Shown here: positions 34,098 to 45,755 of the stretch, piece by piece | Position numbering within the stretch: the first letter of the stretch is position 1 | How the letters are laid out: every line of letters begins with the position of its first letter | Assembly (NCBI GenBank): GCA_017354895.1 | Contig: CP071498.1 | Location: 186,001-250,000, forward strand | Direction of reading: 5' to 3' | Length of the DNA: 64,000 nt | From: Podospora comata | Taxonomy: Eukaryota; Ascomycota; Sordariomycetes; Sordariales; Podosporaceae | The notes under the pieces: generated by a model | The model's input: the letters and a program-made list of their open reading frames with translations, nothing else | Databases searched by the model: none | What the model was told of the DNA's origin: nothing | Position numbers and translations under genes: made by a program

Positions 34098-35497
34098 TCA
34101 AAGCTCGTCATGTCCTGATTCATGTTGCTCCTTGCCAGGGCTTCTGTTTGCGGGTTGCAATATGCCGCTGCTGATGTCGATCAGATGTCTCTCGACATCA
34201 TCTGCCATGAGTTTGACACTCCCTGGAAAAGGATACAAAGCACCAGCTGCGGAATTTTCGAGTACCAATGCCGTTATCGAGTCTGTTGCTCCTCCGCTCC
34301 CACCCAACAAATCAGAATATTCATTCAAGTCCCTGATGATAAACTTCAATTTGCCAGAGTATTTCTTCGCCAAGGGCCGTATTTCCGCTCTGTACGCCTC
34401 CTTTTCTGCCTCTGTGCTGGCAAAATAGTGGAGAACGCTTTTCCCTGTCTGTGGGCATGTGGCCTTTTGGTGAGTCTAGTCGTTCTGTGACTTGAATTCT
34501 GGCAAGGATGCTTACCGAGATGTATTCGGCCTTGTTGATTATGGTCAGTTCGGGGATGAGGGGCTCCGCACACAAAACGACAAAGTTCTCCAGGGCCTGA
34601 GTGGTCTGGGTATCAGTAGCCACATGCTTCACATCGTCGAGATTGTTGTAGCAGATGACGGCGGCGGAGCGGCTCTCTGTAACAGATGGGCCTATCAGAA
34701 AGGTAAACCGGTCCCTATTCCTGACTGCAAGGGCAGTGAAGCGGTCATAAATATTCCAGTTGTCAGACTGGGCAAGAGGGTGCATGACTATGACAACGTC
34801 ATCCAACAGGATAAAATGCTCTAGCAGTTGAGCGTCGGCCTCGAGGAAGGAAGGGCGGATGACACGATTCCGAAACATGGCTAGTCTGGTGGATGAACAG
34901 AATTAGAAATGAACATGAACGGGGAAGGGTCTAAACTGTACTCTCTAGCTTTGTGTTCCCCTCTGTACTGATCTATTCTGCCATCCCGGTGATATATTCT
35001 GATGGTTGGGTATGAAGGTATGTTGAGTTGCTGACAGAATTCTCTGTGTATGGCACAATCGAAGCTAACAATGTTATCGTCATCCTTTTCAGCTTCCTGG
35101 AGGGCAAGCCATTGTTCTTCGAGATCTTGACTAGCCTTCCTATCGAAGTCCACTAGACATCAGCACAGCAATTTGAACAGATCCCAGAGTACTAGTTAGC
35201 TAACTTACTGCGAAGGCTACATGGGAACGAAGTATCAGTGGGCTTGCATAGGTGGACTTGCATTCAGGTGTTTTAGCGGGGGAAAGAGAAAGGCGATGCA
35301 CTTACGAGAATAACTGAGAGGGAAAATCAGCACATCGAACATACACACTGAGGCTGCAATAGTGACTCACATGCGGCCAGTGTATATGCACTGGAATCCA
35401 ATGCTTCTCTCAATCGCCTCTCTTCAATATGTCTCCATGCTGCAGAGGATCTTCCTAGGATCAATGATACTGCGAATGACCAATATAGGCTCTTCAT
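34098..35497 (-). CDS. PDI-like ER protein without the CxxC active site, ending in HDEL
   Basis: On the minus strand the exons are 35497-35371, 35313-35306 (8 nt), 35216-35209 (8 nt), 35139-34942, 34885-34516 and 34448-34098 (353 residues, phase kept throughout). Residues 1-20 (MKSLYWSFAVSLILGRSSAA) form a signal peptide and the last four residues are HDEL, so the protein is an ER-lumen resident. A thioredoxin fold follows: LREALDSSAYTLAAFILPSQ, KASQDLEEQWLALQ, then VSFDCAIHREFCQQLNIPSYP with the cis-proline region, and YRGEHKAREL. The position where PDIs have WCGHC reads ILPSQKAS, so no redox pair is present; a chaperone-like role is possible. A b'-like second half follows (FLIGPS, IINKAEYIS, GKLKFIIRDLNEY). 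Two consecutive 8-nt microexons are required. The start codon is only about 140 bp from the AT-rich tract. Confidence 0.82.
35209..35216 (-). other. 8-nt microexon 2 of the PDI-like gene
   Basis: The minus strand reads ATGTAG|CCTTCGCA|GTAAGT. It encodes PS and the first two bases of Q, and joins to GAAGGC at 35139 after a 69-nt intron (35140-35208). Confidence 0.7.
35306..35313 (-). other. 8-nt microexon 1 of the PDI-like gene
   Basis: The minus strand reads CTCAG|TTATTCTC|GTAAGT. With the base carried from exon 1 it supplies the codons for FIL. The flanking introns are 57 nt (35314-35370) and 89 nt (35217-35305). Confidence 0.7.
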
Positions 35498-35867
35498 CTT
35501 GTCCGAGGCATGCGCCGGAGTTCACCAGGATACAATTCCACAGATAATCTACCGAATACATTATCCCTATATAAAGGTCGAAGAGAGAGTCGAAACAAAA
35601 AGGACAGGTTACCGCGAAAGCACTGCAGTAACTAGGATTTTAGCCGGTTTAGCACAGGGAGCAGAATAACCAGACAAATTAAACGATTGAAGTAATGATA
35701 TTTAATCAATATAGAGGACATTCGAGCTATACATTATATTGCCAATACAGATATATAGCGCGATATATAGCCCAGTGTTATATATATCTTCTTATATATT
35801 ACTTACTGGCTTATTAAGTAAATTAGTCTACATAAATGATAATTTAAAGCATTATAGCTTTTTATTC

Positions 35868-35881
35868 TTAGGGTTAGGGTT
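35868..35881 (+). repeat. Two TTAGGG units
   Basis: TTAGGGTTAGGGTT occurs just inside the AT-rich block. Fungal telomeres use this unit, but only two copies are present, so it may be chance. Confidence 0.3.
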
Positions 35882-37102
35882 CTATTAGTCTAGTAAAACT
35901 AGTGTACTCCAAGCTGAGCTGGGTCTCTATTAGCCTCAAACATTATTTTATATAACTAATATTTTGTTAAAATTCTTTCTATAACTTCATTATATGAACC
36001 TTAACTTTATATTAACTCTACATAGTACATAAATTCAATATTTAATACATGGAGTAATAATAAAAGTATAAGAAGAAGATTGTAGAATGAAAAGATTTTT
36101 CATAAATAAATATCACATTTTAAGAAACATAGGACGTATATTTACTTTTGAAACTAAAGCTTAGAACTTTACTTAATCTAATAGCGTCATTTCTTTAATA
36201 AACTTTGCTTTTGAGTATTAAATATTAATTCAAATAAAAGCCTTTACCAGTTTCATTACACTATAAATACCTCACTCCTTTAATTTTGATTTCTTTCTTT
36301 TAACTATAAAAATATTCCTATTAATTTTCTCTATACAATCCTTACTCTTTAAAATGTCTTTTTTATTCTCTACTTTATGCTGTATAATTTAATTGTTTTT
36401 TTATTTCTATTTTTCATTCTTTTTTTATTAATAGTAGTTTATAAACACAATTATGATAATATAGAATGAGCATCTTTCATTAAATTAAATTTCTATTCTA
36501 TTTGTATCTACTAATATTAATACTTTTGTTATCGCTAATTCAATGTTGAAGTAATATAACGTAGTAAAATAAATAAATGATTAAAATGACCGAATAGATT
36601 TTTCTATTAAAGTATGAATCTGATTTATACGTTAATTAACTAATTTCGTTAATAAAAGTCAAATCCAAATATTACTATTAGTATTCATAATAAAAGGATT
36701 TTGATGAGTAACATACTTTATGATTGATTTCGAACTTAACAGAGTAATAATACGTATTCTTTAATAAAATAATGAATAAATTAAATAATGTAAATTATGA
36801 ACTGTTTTATATAATAAGATATTAGTAAAGTTAAAAGAAATTTCATTAGGCTTTTATTATAATTTACTATCAAAATTTCTGTAAGATACTTTCAAATTTT
36901 TGAAACAAAAGAAATATGATTTTCACTGTTCAATCTTTATGTTTTGTTTTTGTATTCCCTTGTAAATAGTATATTACTAATATTATGATTTTAATGTTTA
37001 AGATATACGAAATTCTTTACTATGGTATAAATACAAAATTTTCATTTAATCTGAAATAATACTTAGTAGTATCGACTAAACATCTAATAAATATTTTATT
37101 AA
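35882..37102. other. AT-rich stretch with no recognisable content
   Basis: Stop-dense in all frames. No paired ends, repeats or protein similarity could be seen by eye. Confidence 0.4.
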
Positions 37103-37190
37103 AACTTGGCCTCTCTACTCATAAAAACCTAACTAACTAAGTCTTTATAGGTAAGGAGCCCCTTTATAAGGCAAGTCTTTTTGGGGTTAT
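37103..37190 (-). repeat. Left arm of a dispersed inverted repeat
   Basis: The reverse complement of this segment aligns with 38051-38139 (shared cores include TATAA, CTTAGTTAGTT and TTATGA in order) and with 48684-48768. The two nearest copies face each other about 0.86 kb apart, so they could be the ends of a degraded element of about 1.04 kb or two LTR/terminal scraps. Confidence 0.5.
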
Positions 37191-38050
37191 AGATATATTC
37201 ATATATTAGCCTTATAGGTATTTTTTTTGGTAACTTTTAATGATAAATTAACAATATCTCTACTTACTATTTTTATATCATCCTAGTATTTTTCTTTCTT
37301 TTATATGAATTTGAACTACTTCATAAACTCTTTATATTTTAGTCAATACTTGATTTCTTTTTCTCTATAATAAATACTGATTTAGAGAAAAAATAAAAAG
37401 GTGCCGGGGTATAATATAAAAAAAGGAAATAGTAACATACTAGATCTCAAAGCAACAAGATAAATACTAATACCAAGAAGCTTAAATAACTTTAAATAGC
37501 AGTATTGTAGGCCTTTAATCGATTTATATATAAAACTAAATTCTTCTATGGAATACTACATTGATTAATAAAATAAAGTATTCAATTATATCGATATAGT
37601 ATTACTGTCTATTAAATACTAAAAAAAGTTTATTTTTGACTGTAAAGTTATGTTTAAAACTAAATTTGTTTCTATCATGATATATAAATGAAAGGTTGTA
37701 CTACCCTAACCTTATGGAAGGTTATTTGTTAATAGTTACTAAGTAAATATTTATAGTTAAAATAGACTTTAGTCTTTCATCTTTAATCAAATTTACATTC
37801 AATAATAAAAGAGAAGATATAGCTTTAAAAGACTTATAAAGACTTTACAACAATTAAAAAGTTTGTTAATACTGTGATATAACTCAAAATTCATAAAGAA
37901 ATAAAATAGTTAAGTATAGAATTTATACTTTTAATTAGGGTAAAAGGGAAATGGGTAGCACCAAAAAAACGTAGAATTAGCGGGAAAAGCCATAACTAAT
38001 TAATCGTTAGAGCTAAAAAAGATATTTAAAAGAATTACTAAATAAGTATT
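37191..38050. other. AT-rich interior between the inverted-repeat arms
   Basis: No coding similarity recognised. It may be the body of a non-autonomous element if the arms are its ends. Confidence 0.3.
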
Positions 38051-38139
38051 CTATAACCTAGACTTTTTTACTTTGACCTCTATAAAAAGAAGTCCTCTAC
38101 TTATAGGGGCCTAGTTAGTTAAATTTCTATGATGTAAAG
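38051..38139 (+). repeat. Right arm of a dispersed inverted repeat
   Basis: Inverted relative to 37103-37190 and in direct orientation with 48684-48768. The core GGGGCCTAGTTAGTTAAATT (38106-38125) is the best-preserved part. Confidence 0.5.
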
Positions 38140-38940
38140 TCGTGAATCATAGTTTTTTAGTTAAAACTATCAAGCATTTCGTTTTTTTATTCAAAAAGAT
38201 ATTAAGTTAGTCTATAAGATAAAGCTAACTATTATAAAGGTAATTATATTTATTTTAGTTTTCAATATTTATCCTTTATTGATAACATTAAAAGGCTGAA
38301 AAGGAAGGAGTTGAGTTATGGGGACTAATTTACTACTTTTATGACTATGATTTTTAAAACATAAAAGAGACAAATCCCTATTAATTTGTATCTTTTTAAT
38401 ATTTATTTAATAGATCATTATACCGTTGTATTATTAGTCTAGTAATTTATTATATTTTATTCGTTTTAAAACATTAAAAAATCCATTTTTTTTCTATTAA
38501 CAAGGTACTTAAAAGTATTACGATGAAATAAGGTTTTATAAACCTTCTATTTCTAAATTTTATTTTCTATTTTAGCACAGTAAAGAGAGCTACAAATAAA
38601 GTGTTATATTTTATATATTTATAATTTCTTATAGTTGTTTCAATTTTATTAATAGGCAATATATAGGTAAGTAATAGAAGCCAATAATATATAGTATAAG
38701 TTAAGTACGTGAACTCAATAAAGATAGCGAGAATCCCAAAAGAAAAGTCTGCATAGTATAAAAGGTAAGCAATCCAGCTTATTATTCAATATACTACCCG
38801 TTGCTAAAACACTATTAAAACCTATTAATCTCCCTAACTGTACTTTAAAAATTAATAACAGTTAAAATGTTAAAAGTCTGTTGGTTCTATCTATATTTGT
38901 TTTATATATATCGATATCACAATTCTTATTGTATTTCTTT

Positions 38941-38942
<2 letters not shown>

Positions 38943-38972
<30 letters not shown>
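38943..38972 (+). repeat. Poly-T tract (30 T)
   Basis: An uninterrupted run of 30 T. It could be the poly-A tail of a minus-strand retroposed sequence or simple slippage; no clear LINE body abuts it. Confidence 0.8.
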
Positions 38973-38973
<1 letters not shown>

Positions 38974-39079
38974 TTCTTTTACTATTACTTTAGTTTTTTC
39001 TCGAACTTTTTAAAAGGATTTTTTAGTATCTCCATCTATATACTTTAGTATGTTTACTAAAGTATATAATTGTTATGGT

Positions 39080-42000
39080 ATAGTATGAATTGACCAAGTG
39101 CTACACAGGAATAAAACCATTATAGCCCTGCAGGCCCAGAATACAACAACCAAGGAAGAACTAGAACAGTAACCCCACATATCCCCAGGCACAGTATATA
39201 ATGTGACACTACCCTCTCTCCAAACAATCCTCCGTTAAAAAAAAACTACTTCCTCAATTACTCTGACCTTCCGAATATCATTAGTTCCATTCCCCGTATC
39301 TGATCCTCTTTTTTCCCTTTGTAGCTATACAGGCAGCTTAGGCTTGCGGGGGTGCTTATCGTAATACTTCTACAGGGCCTCCTCGCAATATTTTAGATTT
39401 AAAGCTAGCTCCTATATCAGTTCGTAAGGACCCTTTTACTTTACTAAGTAATACTACTTTTCATTTTCTTTCTTGCTATAATCAAATATATACTTAAACT
39501 TCAAAACTATTATTTCATTTTTAATATCCGTCCTTATTACTACCCTCCCATAATTTACCTAAATATTCTGTTATTTATCCTTTAACCTTAAAATATCGAA
39601 GCCGGGCTTCTCTTTACTATATAGGTTTACTAATACTGTATAGAAAGTATTATAAACTTTTATATTTACTAATAACTCTAAGACCATTATCTATAACAAT
39701 ACTCTTAGTACTTCGAAGGGACCCTCTTAACGTATATTTAGCTTACTGTAATAGGGTTAATAGTTAGTTTAAAATAACTTTAAAGCGGTTTACGATTTCG
39801 GTTACTTTTAAAAACTTTCTTCTTTATTATCGTAAGAATGTAGGAGGTATTAGTAATACCAGTTTAACGTTTATCCGGGAATAAAAGTTTTAATTTACGA
39901 AATATAGTGATATTTTTATAGTTTTTAATACTATATTATCATTAAGAAGTTTCGTTAATAGTACTCAAAGTATTAATTATTTTAAGGCTATTTTATATTG
40001 AAACGTAAGTATTATTTTATTTTCTCGTCAAATTTTTCATTTAAATGTTAATAACCGAGTAGTAAGTTAATAATGGTTGTAAACCAATTCCTAACCGTTA
40101 CGATAGTCCCTTTTATAAAATTAAAATCAATTAACTTTTCCTATCGAATATAATTACTTCCGGCAATTTATATAGGAAATACTTTTTTGATAAAGCCTTT
40201 TATTCACTCAGATGTTTTTAGGCTCTCTATTAAAATGAAGTGCTTTATTTGTATAAAACGGCAAGTAACTATAATAATATATTATTACAGTCTTTCCCCT
40301 TTACCCGGTACAGCGGTAATAGCGCTACGTAATCTAGCGAAGTAACTCTTTACGGTATTACTTATAGTAGGAGAGGCTTTTAAAAAACCAGGTAATACTT
40401 TTTTTACTAACTTCATTTTTTTATATAATAAATAGATTTTAAAATAAGCCTATTCCCGTGATATATCTTACCGGTAGTTACTTTATAGGCTATAAACGAG
40501 ATCTTTAGCCTCCTTCTTCTTTGAGGCGCTATATTATAGGTTATTAATTTATTCTTAAGTCGCTGAATACTATAGTTACGTTTTAGAAAAATAATAACAA
40601 TTAGTAACTCGTATTAACTAAGTTATCGATATAAAATATTAAGTTAAATTCGTAAATTCGTAAGTCCTATAAATATTTTTTCCGCTCCCTTTAGTAATAA
40701 AAAAGTGATTTAATCGAAAGCTGACCACTTAACTAACGAACAGTAGTAACTTCTTAATTCAATATTATTAACCCCATTTAATATGATTTTAATATTTTTA
40801 TTTCAAGCGTCAAGCTTTATATTCGCTACGCTTAACCTATATCTAATTCCAACGTTAAACTTTAAAAGAAACTCCAACTATTTTATTTACTTTAACAATG
40901 ATTATTTTATATTAATAAACGTTTATAGGGTTTTATAATCCGTAATAATATTAAATATATTTTGTACTTTTTCGAGTTTAAAACTCCTTAAACTTACCTT
41001 TCGTATCGTTTTACGTCCTTAAAATCAATTACGCTATTATTTAAATAAGCCGTGGTGTAGTTATTTGATATATTATATAGTTATCGTTAATATAGTTTTA
41101 AAATATAATTAGTATTTCCTATAAGCCGATAGGCATTATTAAGGACTCATAAAAGTTAAACATTATAATAAAAACTTGAAACTATTTATAGCTTTCGGCG
41201 ACACGTATCTTTTTAAATAGAGTTACTATCTTAAGTTGATTAAATATTTTCATTTTATAAATACTATCAAATCTTTTTTTTAATCATTAATAGTAGATAT
41301 TAATTTTTGAAAGTAACATTATTAACATTCTCATCGTTAATGTACATATAAACTTCCTTGCCCAGTTTTCTTACAAGTAATCAAAGCAACGTTGCTCCCG
41401 ATTGCGATAGCTTAATTTATCCTTTCCGAAAATTATTATTTAATTGTTTTTAAATACCTTTAGTTCGAGTAAAAAGTGCGGTTGGTTCCGGACGTGTAGG
41501 AATACGTTATCAGAAATTAGCTCGATTTTATAGTAGTAAAAGTAACATAATAATAACGGTTTTATTTTTTTTATTAAAAACGTTTGAAGTGAGTCGTAGA
41601 ACTTTTTAAAACCCATTTTCCATAATTCCTACTCTGAAATAAGTCTTTGATTTACTTTTATTATAAACTTAACTATATCAGATTTATTAATATATTGTAT
41701 TAATTCATTAAACGTTAAATAACGGATGAACTTATAGAACTTTAGGGAAACGCGTATTCGTAATTCTTAAGCTACTCTCTACTTAAAAGTAGGTAATAAT
41801 AAATACCTTCCAGTAAGGGTAATACTCTTACCTATAGCCGCTTACGGTATACCCATTTTAGCTTTACAAAGGTTATTATTATAATTTCGGTACCCTCTTT
41901 CTCTATGGAGTACAAGAAAGAGGCCGCGTTAAGTTGTTTAATATCTTCAATATCAACCGGATAATAGTAAGGCTTAAACAGGGGCCTATAACGCTCCTTT

Positions 42001-43088
42001 TTTAGTAGGTGGCTTAGCCTCCTAGCGCTAGATAGTATTTCTACTAGTACAAGCTTTATCGCCAGATAGTTTAGAACTATTTACTCTTCTCGATCCGGGG
42101 GGCGGCGAGAGTCTATTTCGGCCTACGGCTTTTTACTATATTCTTTATAACTTTTTAGGCTTAGTAGCGTTCCTAGTATTTCCTAATACGGCGTACGTTA
42201 TTAGCTGGAGTAAGCCTCTTTACGTTCTTTTTATGTTCGAAGCTATCGCTATCGTCGTCCTCTTCGTAATCCTCGACCCATAGTTACTGGTATATAGAGG
42301 CCCTCGGGGTAATTATCTCTAAGTAGACAAGAGCTCGAGGTAAGTATTTACCGTTATAGCGGTTCAAGAAAGTGAAAAAAGGTTATTTTAATGTACCGTA
42401 AGGTTATATTCCCGTAATTATAATAAGTTAAACATCATAAGATATTCATTAGCGAGAGTCGTGATATAATGTAATTTCTTTAATATATTATCCGATAATT
42501 AACATTATAATAATAGTATACGTAATATAAAGAAAACTTTTAATTTATTAAATAAGAAGGTCTTTAGTTGACTAGTAACTGTAGGAGTAACTTTTTCTTT
42601 AAAGTACATTTAAAATTAATAAATCCTTGAACGGTATAGTTCAAATTAGTTAAAGTGATATATTTTACTTTACGTTTTTAATAACTTCAATAGAAAAATA
42701 GTAGTATCCACTTATTCTAGTACCTTATCGCATTAATTATTAGCCTATTACTTTTTACTTTTTCCCTATAGTGTATCATTAACGGCCTTTGAAAACGGTT
42801 TTTACAAAGGTAGGGTATTTCCCTATTTATATCTATTTTATTAGGCGTCTAATGCGGCGTATGTTTTATCGGTCAGTTCGGTACGCTTTACGCACCGTTA
42901 GTTACTTTATTACTGAGTATTTTACTTATAAAAAGAGTATATTTAGTATTACCGGTATTTGTAGACCTAGCGCAGGCGTTACTCTAATTACTAATATTAC
43001 GCTAATCGCTTTATTAGCCATACGTGCCGGACTCGTCTCCAGAACCTCTGTGGCCCAAATTCTCCCAAACACAGTATATGCTGTGACA
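39080..43088 (-). mobile_element. Degraded Ty3/gypsy chromovirus, minus orientation (family distinct from the 54.9-kb element)
   Basis: Fossil LTR element. Reading the minus strand, the right edge starts TGTCACA at 43088. The same start (TGTCACA, then ATATACTGTG) recurs at 39208, directly after a purine-rich tract (39209-39221) as expected before a 3' LTR. Traces of an integrase core lie near 40260-40350 and of a C-terminal chromodomain near 39320-39480. It is heavily mutated throughout, with very many breaks, and no open frame survives. The left LTR edge is unclear; about 39080 is an estimate. The length between the two LTR starts (about 3.9 kb) suggests that part of the body is missing. It is old and inactive. 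Confidence 0.65.
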
Positions 43089-45755
43089 ATAATATCTTTA
43101 TCTTTTTTTTAATTTATTAACTTTATTAATTTATTTGCTATTTCTTTTTTTAATAGAAAGAAAATTTAAAACAAAGCTTCTAAGATTTAAAACTCAGAGT
43201 TTTTTTCATTTATATAGTTTACTACTAATATTTATGAAATACTTGTTACTGATTGAGTTATTAGTCTATTTATACTTCAAAATAAGTTAATATAACTGAG
43301 GTAAATTTATTTAGCTTATATTGGTTACTTTATTCATTTATATATCCTTTAACATACAAAATGGTATTATTTAAAAGATCTTAAATCTTTAATAATTGTA
43401 TTAAAGAGACATAACCAGAATTAATATATTATTAGTAGTAATTGATAAGCTGTTCATGTATTATAGCAATCAATTTAAGTATATAAATTAATTTCCAATT
43501 ATCTAATACTAGAGTCTATGTATTATTGAATGATATGATATTAATTATCTCCCATAATATAGTATAATATAACTTCAGGGGGAATTAATTGTTAGTAGTA
43601 TTTACTACTTGGCTATTTAATATTTAGAGCTTAATGTTAGGCATCATATTGATTGATTCTTTATTACAATTATTAATTTCATTTTTTCTCTAGGGTTTCG
43701 TGGTCTTAACAAAGAACTTGACATACTATTTAGGCTTAAATAGTATATCTTTTTATCAATTATATTATATATAGTTCTTTTTTAAATAATATTGATAATT
43801 GAACTTGATATTAAGCTATTCAGGAACTTTTAATGATAATCAGATAAAGTATGAATTATTCCTAATATATTGAGTAACTTAAATTTAACACCACACGACT
43901 TTGCTATTTTAAAATTCACTAGGTTTTATTGCTTATATAGTTACTAGCTATAGACTTTAGTATAGTATCTTCAAGTATATTAATAAATGTGCGTTTATCA
44001 TCCATATTTCTGTTTTGTTGTAGGTATCCTCTAAAGGGATTTAGTGTAATTTGGGTAATAAAATCTTTGTTCTTATTTTATAATTTAATAACTTTATTAA
44101 TTTAACTTCAAAAATTTTATCAGTCTAGTTTTAATCAATTTCATGAAATCATCTTTTACTACGATTCAATTTAACTATTTTATGAAGTTTCCTTTATTTA
44201 TTCGTTAATTATTCCTTAGTAAATAGTAAACATTTTTAATATAAGGCTTAATTTAGGCTTCTTATTTAAGTATAAATTTTAAAAGAACTGAAATGTTATT
44301 TTCCTAAAATATATAATCTTTTCTTCAACATATCATTACCAACTTAATAATATTACTTTCCTTCTTAAGTTAGTTTAATAATCACGTTGATTGTTTAAGA
44401 AATGTCATCAAGACAAATGATTCATGAACATATAATAATGAAAAATACTTTATAATTAATAAAAAAGTCGAAAAGTCATAATTAGGGTATGTTGATATTT
44501 AATATATAGTAGTTAGTTTTCTATTGAAATTATTTCAACTACATAAATGCTTTAAAAAAGGTTATTACCCGAAGCTTATTTTTACAAGGTATATGTCACT
44601 TATTAAATTTACTTTGCGATTTAACTAATTATCTTTTTTTAGAACTAGAATTGTATGATTTATTTTTAGTATTACCATAGCTTCCATACCTCAAGTATTA
44701 AGTTCTATTTAGTAATAAGATTATTAGTGCAGACTTATAAAGTTAGAAATAATGTAGTTATTTCACTTCAAAAAAGTAGTTAAAAGGGTAATATTAATAT
44801 ACTACCTACTCGGTTAAACTAGTAAGTTGGTCTTAGTACTGATTAAAAGCATACATTTATAAGTAGCCTGTTAAAAACTAGCGTAGTAACATTTTTAGAT
44901 TAAATAAGTTGTCTGGTTTTATTAACATAATTAAAAACGAATATAGTTTTACTATGGAATAATAGTTGATATACTGAAGCTTAATTTTGTAGGAACGAGT
45001 ATCTTTTTTAAATATTCAATAGAGAATGTTTTTAATTAAATCCTATATTCTTTAATATTATGTGGATAACTTAGTATATTAATGAACTTTTCACAAAGTA
45101 GAAAAATGGTTTTGTTTTTCCTATTGCTCAAAAACTACAATACAACTCATTTAGGGCTATTCTAGCCCATCATTATATTAGGCTTTGTTTCATACTACGA
45201 ACTGGTACTTCTTTTTGAAAGGAAAAATATTTATTATATTTCTTTTGTATAAGAAATAATGAGTTCTGATTACATTAAAAGTACGATATATATGTTAATT
45301 AGTATCTTATACTTTATGATAGCTTAAAATACTCATAATTTTTGGAATAACCGATTTAAACTAAATAATTCTACAAATATTAAAACTACCTTTAAGCATA
45401 TAAAATTCTTGTATTTATTCACTAGATTTCCATAAATATATTAAAATATGTTTAGTACAATTAATGCCAGGGAATACAAATCTAATTATTTTACTCGATA
45501 TCTGGAAGAAAATTAACATTAAATTGCTGATTTAATAACGTAAAAGTAAAAATTTCAAATTGAAATAGAATCATCATACTAGGATTTATAGAAAGATATA
45601 GTAGTAAAGTAATAGTGTATGTTAGTAATAGTAGTAGTAGTAGTAGTAATAAAATAGTAGTAGTATTCTATTCAAAAAAATGGATAAATATATTCGATTA
45701 CGTATATTTTATTAAGTTGTACAATAAAATGTATTATGAAATTATAATAAAAATA
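43089..45755. other. AT-rich stretch without recognised genes
   Basis: Stop-dense RIP-like sequence. It is probably decayed transposon DNA, but no ends or domains could be identified. Confidence 0.4.
45623..45675 (+). repeat. AGT trinucleotide microsatellite
   Basis: Interrupted (AGT)n array; the purest part is 45630-45648. Confidence 0.8.

Noticed and set aside
7091-35497. Biosynthetic gene cluster
   Set aside because: The DUF1996, Zn2Cys6 and SDR-relic genes are scattered among housekeeping genes; no synthase, P450 or transporter is present.
42789-43112. 107-codon open frame in the AT-rich block
   Set aside because: It lies on the strand opposite to the chromovirus there and spans its LTR edge; chance frame without family similarity.
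45600-45680. AGT array as a possible CRISPR or minisatellite system
   Set aside because: A simple trinucleotide repeat; this is a eukaryotic genome.
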